From assembly GCA_943704425.1 (NCBI GenBank), contig CALSCP010002097.1, forward strand, positions 1-64,000: DNA of 64,000 bases, written 5' to 3'. How positions within the stretch are numbered: position 1 is the stretch's first letter; every line of letters begins with the position of its first letter. Below are positions 35,484 to 47,415 of this stretch, piece after piece. The notes under the pieces are model-generated. The model had not been told where the DNA came from. It saw only the letters and a list, made by a program, of their open reading frames with translations, and searched no databases. This DNA comes from Ministeria vibrans ATCC 50519 (lineage: Eukaryota > Opisthokonta > Filasterea). The position numbers and the translations under genes are program-made.

Positions 35484-38400
35484 GTCGTCGTCGTCGTCGT
35501 CGTCGTCTTCGTCGTCATCATCATCATCATCGTCGTCGTCGCAAGCGGCAAATACACTGTCGCGCTTTGCGTCTGCGACTGCCTTGGCGTGTGTGTGTGC
35601 CACCTGACTTGACTTGCGCGGCACTCCCTGCGGCATCACCTGCCGCCCCCCCACATTGGAAATGCGGTCCACAATAACCGCCGCCGCCCTCCCGGAGTTG
35701 CTCTCCTCAGCAGACGGCAGTCTTCTCAACGTTCCTCCTCCGCCACTGGGACCTGCTCCGCCGTTGCTCGCAACCGCACTGCTTCCAATCATTTGCGCAA
35801 CTAGACGACACAAATGAATACAACAATAAATTAAAAAAAAAACAAAACACACACACACACACACGCACACAAAATACAACAAGAACATTATTATTATACT
35901 ATTAATACCATTCTGACTCGAGCGTTTCTGGCGCATACTCTGACGAATACGTTCTTGACGCTCGGCAGCATCGCCACGTCCGCGTCTGCTCTGGCGGTCG
36001 CGCGCAAAGGCATTGCCACTGCGCAGCGACGCAATGAGGTCGTCCATGACTCCCTCTTGGTCACCCTCGACGTCGAGGCTCAGGTTGCGCTGCCTCGCCT
36101 GCTCCTTCTGCTGCCGCTGTTCTCGCTCACGCTTGCGCTGTGCCTCCTTCTCCTTGCGCTCGCGTGCTTTGGCGTTGTCCATCACCGCTCCGTCAAGCGC
36201 ATTGAAGAAGGTCTGGAACGTCCCAAAGAACTCGTCGGGCGCCATGGTCGCAGGGTTCTCGCCAAAAAAGCGCACCACACTGTCGTACTGCTTCATCATG
36301 CGCTCGTACACACGCTCCAGCTCGCCAAAGTCTGTGCCGGCCTTGTCAACAAACTCGGCGAGCGCCTCGACAAAGCGATCGCCCTCGGGCAGTCCCTGGG
36401 AAGTCGCCTCGGTGATGCTGCGCTTCATCGTCACAACGCCCTTGCGCAGCTCGGCCATGTCTGCCTGCAGCGACGGCAGCGACGAGCGCGCCGCCTGCTT
36501 GACGCTACGCAACTCGTTCGTCGTCGTCAGCAACTCGCGCTCCTTGTCCTCACAAAACTGCGAGATAAAGTGTAACAGCGAACTGCGGTTGTCGGCCGTC
36601 TTGGTGTTGGCCAGTTTGGTCAGATGCTCAATCTTGAAACCGCGTGCGCCCGCATTGCGACTGCCCGTGTTCATGTAGTTGCCCAGCAGCAGCACGAGCT
36701 CGAGCAGACGCTCCAGCTTCTTGCTCCCCTTCACGTCTACCGACGCAGCCAGCACTGCCCGGATCTCGGGTTTTACTTCACGCACCATCTCGGCAAAACG
36801 CTTCTTGAACAGCAGATGCGACAAACGCTCGTCAAGCCGCGGCACCGACACTAGAGCCAACGCAAACTGATCCACCTTGGTCAGTGCCGACGGGTTGTCG
36901 GCATGCTCCCGCAGCTTCTCCTCCTCCTCCTTTGACGGTCGGTACTTCAAAAAGTTGTCCAGTGACTGTTCCGTAAACTTGTCTTCCTCCATCGCAATCA
37001 GTTGGTCGCGCATCACCTGCCAATCAACAACAGCACCCAAAGTTGAAAAAAAAAAACAAAAAAAAACATAAGCAACCCGTGACACGATAAAACTTATAGT
37101 AAATGCTGATGATAATAATATTATTATTATGGGTACCGTCGGTTCGGCTTTGAGTCGCTGAAGCAGAATGGACAGGTTGTGGCTCTTCTTGCCCTCGAGA
37201 CAGGAGATACCCTTATTCTTGGCCTTGGCAAGCGCTCCGCTGGCGCCCCCTTCGCCCGACGCAATGTCTGCGCCCGAAGGCTTGGCGCCAAACTGTCGCT
37301 GCAGCTCGAGAAAGTCAATGGAGTCCTCAAAGCGGTTGACGTCTGCCTTGGCCCACACCGTGTCGACAATCTTGGACTCGTTGAATTTGACCCAGTTGAG
37401 ACGTTTCATGGGCACTGCCGGAGTGTGCTTGAGCTCGGGACCCGTCGGACCCGCGGCATTGAACATGCCAAAGACGGGTGGTGGTGGCGGAGCGCCCGGT
37501 GGTGGTGGAGCGTCGGGCACGTCACCCATGGGCGGTGCTGGCGGTGGGGGAGGTGGCGGAGCACCGCCCAATGAGGTACGCGAGGCACGGTTACTTAACA
37601 CGGAAGTGTCGGCTGCGCCACCGACACCTGTACCGTCACCCGAACCGCCCGAGCCATCGCCCGTACCCACACCACGCTGTCTCATTTCGTCCATCTGCTG
37701 ACGCAACTCGGCAATCGTCTCTTGCGCCTCCTCAATGGCAAGGTGTGCCTCCTCAAGCTCCGTGTTGAGCTTGAGTTCGCGATCTGTCTTCTCCTGCACG
37801 GTCTGAGCCAGGTCGGTCTCGAGGTCGCCAATGCGCATCTGTGCACTCGCAAGCTTGTCCTGTAGATTGAACTGAACCAACAGACGATCGACGTCCATGG
37901 TGAAGTGCCCCCGAAAGTCCGGGTCGACGCCGTTGCGCTGGAGAATAATCTGCGTGACGGCCTCGTCGATGAGACGAAAGTAGTGCTTGCGGGCGGCGTA
38001 GTCGTCACGGATGAGCATGAGGTGCTGCAGGATGGAGAGCAGGTGCAATTCTGAGCTCGTACCGCCCACGACGTTTTTCAACAGCATAAAAATCTCCTGT
38101 GGGTCTGTGATCTCCATTTGGATCTTCTCAAAGCGGTCGAGAAGCTCGCTGTAGTCGTGACGCGTCTCGTGCTCAAACACGTCAAGTTGGACGTGCAGTG
38201 CGTCGTTGCCCGTCTGACGCAATGAACCGAGAATGTCGCCGAGACCTAACAGGAGCACTTCGTTGCGCAAGTGCAGACGGAACTCAAGGTCACCGGGACT
38301 GTTGACGAGCGCATTGATGAAGGTGACGCACGCAACCTGCAACGTCACCTTGGTCGCCTGGCTGAGGATGTCGACGAGGGAGGCGAGACGCGTGTCCGAT

Positions 38401-39217
38401 TCGCCACGCGCATTGCCTAGCTGTGTCATGGCTTCGAGGACCATGCGATGACCATCGGGCGGCACGAGACAAACGGCAGCAAGCAACTCGAGCACCATGA
38501 TGACCGTCTTTTCCTCGCCTGTCACAATGGCGCGCGCGACGTACATGAGCGTGCCGCTGTTTTGAATCACGTCGAGCAGACCGTGCTTGTTGTTCATGTA
38601 GGCCGCGAGCGACGCCACACACTCGTGCTGAATGGTCTGTTCCAGTTTCTCGTTGTGACGCGGTCGCTCGACGTCTGCGTCTCGCAGCACCTTCATGAGC
38701 GTGCTCATGCCTTTGATCGACTTGAACTGCTTCACCCACGAGATGGGCTGAGCCTTGAGCGACACCTTGAGGCGCGTGAGCACGTTGGGCAACAGTTTTG
38801 GAGCGCGGATCATTTGAACCTCCTTGAGGCATGTTTCAGGACTGTCCCAGTCTTTGGAGTCGTGTTTCTACAAATTTATTCAAGGAAATAATAATACGCG
38901 ATGGTAAACATTCGAGTTTGGCGTGTGTCATGAATGCACATCTGGCTACTTCGGTACCTCCTCCTTTTTTCGGTGAACGCACAACATGGTCCACTTCTTG
39001 GCCATTTCCTGTTCGAGCATGGGCGCTCGCTTGTCCGGCGGAATGTTCATTTCGTCCATGAGCGAAATAAACTGTTCGTTGAGCTGAGTCTCCGTCATGT
39101 CTGTCGGCATCGGCTTGATCTCCACCGACATGTGCGACTGGCCCATCAGCGACGACGAGGACACGTCGTACTTGGACTCTTTCTTCTTTCGAAACATCAT
39201 TTTCGACTGTGGTCGTA

Positions 39218-39251
<34 letters not shown>

Positions 39252-39728
39252 CGAGAGAAGAAGATGGTTCGTCAGCGAACATTGCAAAATCGAGCGTTAG
39301 ACGGAGAAGTGGCAGCCTGGAGAGGGCGTGAATGTATAGTTCGTGCACACTACTTGAGATTGCATCGGAGGAAGAGGCAATTGAAAGAGGCAGTGCAGAG
39401 AACGGTGAAGATGTGGTTTAAAAAAAAAAAAAAAAACTTTTTTTTGTTGTGACGACAGGAACACATTTCGACTTATTTTCTTGTTGGTGAGGATAGAAGA
39501 GAAGAGAAGGGTTGCGAATGGGGAACGACGGAGGCAAATGTGAACTGGCGAGTTGAACTTTTCAAATCGAGCAAAATAGAGCATCAAGGGGGGACAGCGA
39601 GGGGGGCTGAGGCGCACATGGGAGATGGAGGACGCGGATGGAGCGGGAGGGGTGGTGGTGGGGCGGATCGAGGCGGTTGCGGGCGAGGGATTCGTGTTGA
39701 GGTGATACGGTGCGCATTTACTTACCAT
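35448..39728 (-). CDS. Diaphanous-related formin (GBD/FH3-FH1-FH2-DAD)
   Basis: Proposed exons: 39728-39726 (ATG only), 39206-38960 region ending at 38958, 38867-37137, 37016-35909 and 35800-35448, 1147 aa. It nucleates and elongates linear actin filaments. The GTPase-binding/FH3 region begins LNEQFISLMDEMN and continues DWDSPETCLKEVQ and SWVKQFKSIKG. A coiled coil and a short FH1 (APPPPPPPAPPMGD, about residues 516-548) follow. FH2 (about 570-925) shows KRLNWVKF, LELVLLLGNYMNTGSRN and GFKIEHLTKL. A DAD-like motif is VMDDLIASLRSG. Autoinhibition by the FH3-DAD pair and release by a Rho GTPase is inferred. The tail is a run of Asp encoded by a triplet repeat. Two introns are multiples of three and stop-free. 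Confidence 0.9.
35449..35545. repeat. Coding triplet repeat (poly-Asp) at the formin C-terminus
   Basis: Alternating ATC and GTC/TCG triplet runs on the plus strand read as GAT/GAC codons on the minus strand, giving about 30 Asp residues with a few Glu before the stop. Confidence 0.9.
39429..39437. other. Formin 5' region: long first intron and leader
   Basis: The approximately 520-bp stretch 39207-39725 is taken as the first formin intron, between an ATG-only coding exon and exon 2. It contains a short GA-rich run near 39220-39258 and a poly-A run near this position. I see no independent gene in it. Confidence 0.4.
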
Positions 39729-40211
39729 GGTGATTGGCACAACCTTCCCGAAGCGGGGCTCGCGGCAGTCGGGTGCTGCGAGGCAGTACACAGAGACAAG
39801 CGCAGAAAAGGCGAGAGCCCGTGAGGGTCTGAGGGATCAATGACAAGTTTGAGTGATAAGTGATTTCAGATTTGACTCTGAAATGAAATGGATTTGAGTG
39901 AGTTGACACTTGACAGTCTGAGTGAAGTATCTGAACTCTCTTTTAATTATGCTGACTCAACGCTATACGTTTGGTCCCCTGTGCGATTCGTCTGTATATA
40001 CGCTTTGGACCGCTGTAAATGATAAAAGCAATCCTACTTCTAATGTCGAATCAAGGGAACGACGAGCCAGAAGCGCAGTAGGGCGCTTGTTCATACTGTT
40101 ATTTTCTGTCAATTGGAACAGACGACACAATCGCACACAATATCGATTTGTGTATGTTCCAACGTACTATATATATACAATAGATACCGCCGCCACTGGC
40201 TGTTTACAGAG
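39729..40211. other. Intergenic spacer between formin and BRCC36
   Basis: It holds the formin promoter and leader and the 3' end of BRCC36. ORFs here lack coding character and nothing else is recognised. Confidence 0.5.
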
Positions 40212-41391
40212 TCAGACGCTGGACTCGCGTGCGGCGGCAAGACGAGCGCGCTGGCAAGCAATGGCACGGTCCAGAGTGGCCAGGCGCGCCCGGTTCGCTG
40301 CAATGCGCTCTTCAAGCACTCGTGCAATGAGACCGTGGACCTTTTGAAGCATCGTTGTGAGCGCAGACACTGCGACACACACACACATATAGAGGAGTGT
40401 GTGATGTTAGAAAGCGACAAGTAAGGCTGTCTCGAAATCGGTTACCAAAGACAAGGCCATTCTGAAATGCGACAATGCTTGTGTCGGGGTTTTCTGCGTC
40501 CAGAGAGTGGCGTGAGGCGAGGAAAAGCGCGCGTTCCTCGTTTACAAGTGCCTGCAGCAGCTGTGTCAGTGCTGTGGGCTGGAAAAGACTGTCGCGCGCA
40601 CTGCTGTCGAATATTTCTAATGGAATTTGAACGGCCTCGTAGCTAACAGAGAAAGAAAAGGAAGCAAAGCAGAAAGGCGTCGCGTATACGCGAGTACGTG
40701 TGTGCAAAAGTGAATGTGTGAGTGAGTGAGATGCAAAACAACGTTCGAGTTTGTACCCGCCAGCGTCGCATTGTTTCGCTTGAAAGCACGTTACATAAAC
40801 ATGTTCCATCTACGTAGGGAGGCGGATAAGCGCAATGTGTTCCTTTTATCACGTTATTCTCTCCCTGCCTTTATCTCTTACCAGGGAGGGCTCGCTGCGA
40901 AACACGGAGAAAATGAGACCACAAAAGGTATGATCGAGCATCTGCTGCTGAGCCTGTGTGAGTGCGTCTGCGACGGCAAAAGACGTGTTTGAAAAGAGCG
41001 CTCTGGTCTCAATCGACGACCTACCAACATGCGAAGGCCATACGGTGAGCTTGGGGTGGGAATGGTACCAGCCGACGACGCGCGTCGCAAGGCCCGTCGT
41101 CTGCTCCAGCTCCTCCATTTCGCCAACGACGCTCGTCAGCACCTCCGCGGGGATTTCTACGCGGTCGCACTTGCGGTCACTTCGTTCAAACACCCTAATC
41201 GAGTAGATGCGCACTTCGTTGTCGCTCTACAGTCGCGCAGAAGAGTGTCGGGTCGAGAATAAGCGATTTCACATCAAGTCACATACCACAGTTCCAATTA
41301 AACAACCCATAATCTCCTCCTTATTCGTCGTCTGCGCATGGGTAAAACACAGCTCCAGTGCCGAAGCTGACAGCAAGGCGCGCTCCAGCAT
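40212..41391 (-). CDS. BRCC3: BRCC36-type K63-specific deubiquitinase (JAMM/MPN+)
   Basis: Six exons: 41391-41287, 41226-41025, 40967-40882, 40809-40757, 40642-40446 and 40369-40212, 266 aa. BRCC36 is the zinc metalloprotease of the BRISC and BRCA1-A complexes and needs an MPN- partner. The catalytic Glu (KEEIMGCLIG), zinc ligands HSHPKLTVWPSHVD and BRCC36-specific segments (DRVEIPAEVL, VYVTCFQAKQ, YEAVQIPLEIF) are all present. A C-terminal coiled coil follows. Intron 2 (57 bp) splits the zinc-ligand Asp codon and is in frame without stops. This is the closest family; CSN5 and eIF3 paralogues lack the C-terminal match. Confidence 0.93.
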
Positions 41392-41684
41392 AGTAAATAA
41401 TTTGAGTACGTTCGAAGTGGTTCGAAATTCGAATCATAAGGTATAAGAGTTAGTTAGCATCTTGCAAATATCGTCAATAGCGTCACTATCATTTATCGCG
41501 ACTACCGTCTTCGACTCTCTTTGACTAACTAACAAGTTAGCGTTGGGATCACGTACTTAAGGCGTTTTACTGTTCGACCGAATAAGAATTAATAATAATA
41601 ATTATTATTATTATTATAATTGTGATAATATTATTATAATAATATTATCATATTCAATAAAATATTTTTAAGTCTTTCCACTCT
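41392..41684. promoter_or_regulatory. Head-to-head promoter region of BRCC36 and NCOA5-like genes
   Basis: A 293-bp AT-rich spacer between two divergent start codons. It probably carries both promoters, possibly shared. No specific element is recognised beyond AT-rich blocks near 41580-41670. Confidence 0.4.
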
Positions 41685-43690
41685 ATGAGCTCTGAGGTCG
41701 AACAGGAAGTTGCGACTCAGGAAGTTGTGACTAGCGCTGAAGCGGTGAGTGGCGACGCTGCGGTCGCAATGGACTCGGGAGAGCCGACTGCAAACAATGA
41801 AGCGTGTGGCGTCGATTCACAATCGCAAGCGCCTGAGGTGTCAGTTTCGCACGTTCATCCAGTGCACGCCCTCCAAGAGCCTGTGCCGAGCGTGGCGTCG
41901 GCACAGGGTGGTGAGAATGCCGTGCGGGAGAGTGGGGCTGAAGAAAACGATGCCACGCCGTCGACGTCGGGTCACGAAAAAAATGCTGCCACTGAAGCTC
42001 CAAGCACCAGTGAGCCCCAAGCTGCCGGTAGTAGTGATGCGCTCGTGTCTGGCGCGAGCGAGGAGACCGGGGCCGCTGTGGAAACGGCTGCTGTGGAGGG
42101 AGCGGTCGTTGTTCCCGAATCGCATTTGGGCGCGTCGCGCCGATCGCGCTCACCGTCGTTGTCACGAAGCAGCAAAGAGAAGGAGAAGGAAGGTAGAGGT
42201 GATGCTGAACATCATGGGCATCACAGCAGCAAAGACCGCGAACATGAGCGAGAGAAGGACAAAGACAGGGCGCGTCCGCCCTCGTCGTCCTTATCGTCGT
42301 CACGTCGCCGATCTCGCTCCCGTTCGCCACCGAGTCGTGGCCGATCGTCGTCGTCGCGTCGTCGCAGCCGAAGTCGAAGTCCTCCCTCGTCACGTCGTAG
42401 TGGATCGTCACGACGCGATCGTGATCGCTCTCCGCCTCGGGTGGGCGCCGCGCGTTTTCGCTCTCTTCCCGAAGCTTGTCGTGTGTTCATTGGAAATCTC
42501 GCACCCCAGTCGGTCACCACCCCCGAAGTACGGGCACGCTTTGAGAAATACGGGCGTGTGCTGGAGGTGGCGTTGCATGATCGATTCTGCTTTGTGCAAT
42601 TCGACACGGTCGAGAGTGCGCAAGAGGCAATTCTCCACGAAAAGGGCACTCAGCTAGGCAACCGCACCATCGATGTGAGTATTGCAGGGGCACCGGGCAC
42701 AGTGCGACGTGGACCCCCAGTGACGGCGACCACCGGTCCTCCACAGCCAGGAGCGGCGATTCCCTACGGGGCCCATAGTGCTGCGTCATCGTACGGTCGT
42801 CACCAGCCTCAGTCAGTGCCACAGCAACACCACAACCCGTACCAACAGCAAGGCACAGGGGCGCCCCCAAACCGTCATGGTGGGCCCTCTGCCCCTGTGC
42901 CTGTTGCCATGCCTCCACCGGCGCCATCGAGTGCCGTTGCAGCGCCGGCCGACCTCAAAATCATCGTCAAAACACGCGACCAGATTAGCTATGCCGAGCA
43001 AATTGCAACGAGTGTCGTGCGTGAAGTACGTCTTGAAATTGACATTATGGTGCTAGACAGTCTTCCGGTGCGCGAGGCGACGACGCGTGCCCGTCGCGAA
43101 GGGGTGGGACTTCTTGCTGTCGTGTACCCCAACGACAATGTTCGTGGCGTCGTCACCGTCCATGTCTTTCATCGCACTCCTCCCGCCGGTAAGGGACCCA
43201 TGCGCACCAGGCGAACCAATTAATTTTGTATTTTGTGGTTATTTGTAGAGTTTTCCAATGTGCCCATTGTCGAGGCAGTGCGCATTATTGTAGGCGAGCA
43301 CCAACGAGCGATGCAGTTGCGAGGCCAGCATGTCGTCCCTCCTGCTGCGACCGCTGCGGCTCCTATTGGCGCTCCCTATGCTCCCCAGCCGCCGTATCAT
43401 CAAAATCCGCCTCCTCCGCCTCACCAGCAGCACCAACCGTCGTACGCCCCGCAGCAGACCGCTCAAACATCGTACTACCAGCAGCAGCAACAACAACCAC
43501 CGCAGCAACAGCAACAACAGCGGTACCCTCAGTCAGCGTACGGAGCTGCCGCTGCTGGTGCCGGTCCTACTGTTGCGCCGTCACAACCTCCTCCACCACA
43601 GGCTCACTCGACGTACTCCGGTGCATTCCCAGGCTCTTCTGCATTGCAGGAGCAAGAGGCAGCTGTGCAAGCCAAGATCATGACTCTACT

Positions 43691-43721
<31 letters not shown>

Positions 43722-43919
43722 CAACAACAACAACAGCAACAACCCAATCTGTATGGACGGCCTCCTGCCTCCAGCACTGCACCTGCTGCGTACGGCACCG
43801 CCTCTCAACCGCCCTACTCTAACGCACCGGCCCAACAGCAACATTACCACCCCCAACAACACCAACCGCACCAACCACACCAGCAGCACCAGCAGCACCA
43901 ACAACACCACCCCCATCCT

Positions 43920-43957
<38 letters not shown>

Positions 43958-44111
43958 GCAGCACGCACAGCTACCGTCATCTCAACACGCCGCATCCGCG
44001 TCCATTCCCGTCGTCCCTTCAGCCATTGACCTCTCTCGTCCCGACATGAAACGCGCTCTCGACGAACTCCTTGCCAATCCTGCCCTTCTCAGTTCTCTCT
44101 CTCGTCGCTAA
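41685..44111 (+). CDS. NCOA5-like RNA-binding protein (RS region, RRM, anticodon-binding-like domain, Q-rich tail)
   Basis: Two exons: 41685-43188 and 43249-44111, 788 aa. The N-terminus is acidic and Ser/Ala-rich. Residues about 145-255 are Arg/Ser-rich. An RRM follows at about 264-333 (CRVFIGNLAPQSV, RFCFVQFD). At about 423-545 a segment starting LKIIVKTRDQISYAEQIATS and ending near the intron (NVPIVEAV after it) resembles the aaRS anticodon-binding-like domain of animal NCOA5. The C-terminal 250 residues are rich in Gln, Pro and His, with poly-Q tracts, ending IDLSRPDMKRALDELL. A nuclear co-regulator or RNA-processing role is inferred from the family. Confidence 0.75.
43690..43742 (+). repeat. 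CAG/CAA repeat encoding poly-Gln
   Basis: A run of CAG then CAA codons. A second CAG/CAA run lies at 43921-43962. Both encode Gln tracts in the NCOA5-like protein. Confidence 0.9.
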
Positions 44112-44269
44112 CCACCCGGAGAAAACAAAATATAGAAAAAAAAACTGATATAAAAATGAAAGGTTCCTATAATGTTACTAATGATATCTTTTGTTTGTAC
44201 TACGCTCCATTTATTTTATTTCTCTGCCTATTCCGGTTCACTAAATTCATATTTTGCACTGTGTAATAG

Positions 44270-45702
44270 TTATTGATCTTTCTTGAGCTGGGGGTCGGTG
44301 GGAGTTTCGCCGGCAAAGGGATCGTTCTGGTCGTCGGTGGTGGCGAGCTTCCACATGAAGCGAGCAAAGACAAGGAAGACGACAAGACCGCCCAGGCCAA
44401 TGTACGGATGGTCCCGGTACATCTGCAGGAAGGGCTGGACGCCGTTGCGCATGCCCCGCAGCAGCGCTGCCATCACGCCTGTGCCTCCGCTGGCCTCTAT
44501 CTTGCCTTCAACAACGTCAGTGACAAACGCCGTAATAGCGTCCGCTGTGACGGCCGTGTCGCGAGGTAGCGGCCAGTTTTCGCGCGTCGACGAGCGCCAC
44601 ACGACCACGGTGGGTACGTCGTCCTCAGTCATGCCAAACTCACCGCGGTAAAAATTGGAGTAGTCGTTGATGTTGGCGACGACAAACTGAAAGTCGCGTG
44701 CCTCAGGCAGCACCGTGGCGCTCGCCTCCGTCACCTGGGTGGCCGCCTGACGCATGGCCAAGCCCAGTTCGCTGCCCAGGTCCGCACTCGACTGCACACC
44801 CATGACAAGTGTCTTACCCGAGTCCGCCAAAAATTGTCCATTTTGCGGTGTGAGCGGTGGACACAATGGCCAGCGTTCCAGTGCGAACCAATCGCTCAGC
44901 TGCGACGCGGCAAAAGCTCCGCCAAAAGGCTCAAACGACACCACACGGCCGTCTTTGCACGCCACCACCGCAACACCATTGCTGTTGGGTGCGGCCACCG
45001 TCACCGACAGTTTAGCCAGCACCTCCTTGTTGTTCGTCTCATAAAAATCGACTAAGGAATAAAAAGTGTGAGGATAGGAGTCAACACGAGCGATGTGGCG
45101 ATCAAGCACTGCTTACCACCCATGAAGTTTGCTCGGGCGAGCTTGCGAAACTCGAGGGACACATTGGGTGGCACGCGTTTGCCACCCTTCTTCTTCTTGA
45201 CGGGTTCGTCGGCAAGGGCGCTGGTGCTGTCGCTGTCGACGCGTGCGTGGACGAAGAAGACGGAGTGGGTCTTTTCCGCGGCGGCACGGATCTGTTCGAG
45301 TTGCGCGACGCTCGTGATCGCCTTGACAGGCTCGCTTGTGGCACGGTGTACATACTCCTTGAGTTGCGGGAGCTTGCGATCGCCGCGGTAGTCTGGGAAG
45401 GCGACGCCGTCGTGGAAGAGCGTCAAAGTGGGGAATCCGCGAACCTTCTCGCACGCCGTGGGTGGCGACGATTGTGTACAGTCGACGCGCACCACCTTGA
45501 CGCCTTGTACCTCGTGCGACAGTCTCTCCCACGTGGGCTCCAGCGTTTGGCAGTGGCCGCACCACGGCGCGAAAAACTTGACAAAGGTGTAGCCCTTGTT
45601 GACGGCATCATCAAAGGTCTCGTCCGTCAGCAACGCCACTTCGCCGTAGGCCGTCGCCACTGCAAGTGCACCCAGAAAGGTAAGGGTTGTCGTCAAGCGC
45701 AT
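44270..45702 (-). CDS. ER transmembrane thioredoxin-related protein (TMX3/PDI-like)
   Basis: Two exons: 45702-45117 and 45051-44270, 455 aa. It has a signal peptide (TTTLTFLGALAVATAYG) and one redox-active thioredoxin domain with FFAPWCGHCQTLEP. Two or more redox-inactive b-type domains follow, then a C-terminal membrane span (YIGLGGLVVFLVFARFMW). The tail ends KKDQ, which fits the dilysine ER-retrieval pattern seen in TMX-type proteins. It should catalyse disulfide exchange in the ER lumen. A basic insert (KKKKGGKR) lies between domains. Confidence 0.88.
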
Positions 45703-46429
45703 CGCAAAGGTTAATTTTTGACTTTTACGATCGTTGATCAAAATTCCTCTCCATTGAAATTTCACATTTTGTTTCCCTTTTTTGTTGCATTTGGCTTGAG
45801 ACTATATCATCATGGTATGGAGAGGGTGACTGGCGCCTTGCGATTTGTCTTTTTTTCTGTCCTTTCGCGTCGATGTCATTGTGACTCTCCTGAAAAATCC
45901 CCAACATCTTCCGCCTTGTGATGCGCATCAGATCGCGTCTTTGACGGGACCTCGTGTATTTCCGGGCGCGACTGCGGCAATGCTTGTCGCCTTGCGTGTG
46001 CCATGATTTTTTTTTTTGCGTTTTTTGTATCAGTTGTTGAGTGCTCCTTGCGCTCACTCCCGCTCCTCGTGAGGGGCGTGTCGCCCTCTCGTTCTGAACC
46101 ACTCACCTCTGCTCTGGCGCCCGGCCTGATCCGTGTGTTTTTTTTCCCTCTGTCATCCGCTCGTCAAAACGTTCCACTCTTTCTCTTTCGCTTTCTCTCT
46201 CTCTCTCTCTCTCTCGGTCTCTCCTCTCTCTCCTCTCCCTCTCTTTCTCTCTCTCTCTCTCTCTCTCGCCCCGCTTTGGGTTTCAGCGACGCGGCGTCGT
46301 CATCGCCCTCTCGACCACCCTACATGTCCCCCTGCCCCTTCCTTGCCCCCCTCCCCCCTCTCCTTGTCCGCTCCGAACGCACAACATTATTATTATTATT
46401 AATTTTTTTTTTTTTTACTTTTGATGAAA

Positions 46430-46470
<41 letters not shown>

Positions 46471-47415
46471 GCTCCTATTCAATGCACGCCACATGGCAGT
46501 AGCCCAGACCGCTGCCAATTGCTACTTTGGTCCTTATTGTGACGTTGGAGCAGCAATCGCTTGCTTAACAGCGCGACACTATTTTTTTTTTTTTTTTTTT
46601 TTTTTTTGACACACACACAGTTCCCGCTTGCTCCACGCCGTATGGCCCCGTTCGCGTCTGCACCTTCCTCTCCCTGCTGTCTGCTGTCTTCTTGCACCAC
46701 CAGACCTCCCTCTCGCTTGCGCTGAGTGTCTACTTTTTGAAGTGCCGAGAGTTAAAAAAAAAAAAAAAGCCTCGAGAAAAAAAACCGTAGAGGGAGCAAC
46801 GCACGGCTTTGACGGTGTGTGCGACACACACGTGTGTGGATGGTGGTGGCGGGCGAGGCGTACCGCTTGAAGAGGCGTGTTTGGCGATAGAAAAGAAAAA
46901 AAAAAGGGCTTTTTGGAGCAAAGGGGAATCTCTCGTGTGCCGCCACTCCTCTCGTGGGGCACTGCTGTCTTTCGCACTCGTCTGCGAACCAGCGCACAGC
47001 CCCCCGGTGCGTCTCTGCACCGTACATGCCGGCCTAGGCGGCCGTGGATGTCCACGCGTGGTGAATTTCAAGACTCTTTTTTTTTTTTTTTTTTTGGTCT
47101 TGTCGTGACTCTCTTTGGGCAGCGACAACACGTGCGTCGTCCACGGATCACCCACGATCTTCTAGCGCTTCGTCTCTTCCCGTTGTTCCTGCTCCGTCTG
47201 TTCCTTCCCATTTTGTACTATTTTTTATTGCTTTTTGGCTCTCCTCTTGTGTTCAATCGCACGGGCTACCATCACGCACTCCGCACTGCACACGCCTCTC
47301 TTATCCACCCCTCCCTCACGCTCCTTCTATCCATGATTCATGGACTCGTCGTCGTATTTTTTGTCTCATCTCGTTCTGACTTATGTATCTTTGCGTCTTC
47401 TCCTTCTCTCCAGCA
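45703..47415. other. Long low-complexity spacer upstream of eS4
   Basis: About 1.7 kb without a supported CDS. It is rich in CT runs (about 46180-46270 and 46430-46465) and T homopolymers (46580-46606, 47078-47095). A CTCTCCAG acceptor-like site lies two bases before the eS4 ATG, so much of this could be a 5' UTR intron of the ribosomal protein gene. ORFs here are translations of the low-complexity sequence. Confidence 0.5.

Noticed and set aside
41401-41450. TTCGAA-rich segment considered as a tRNA T-arm
   Set aside because: No acceptor stem, anticodon loop or A/B box spacing could be built around it.
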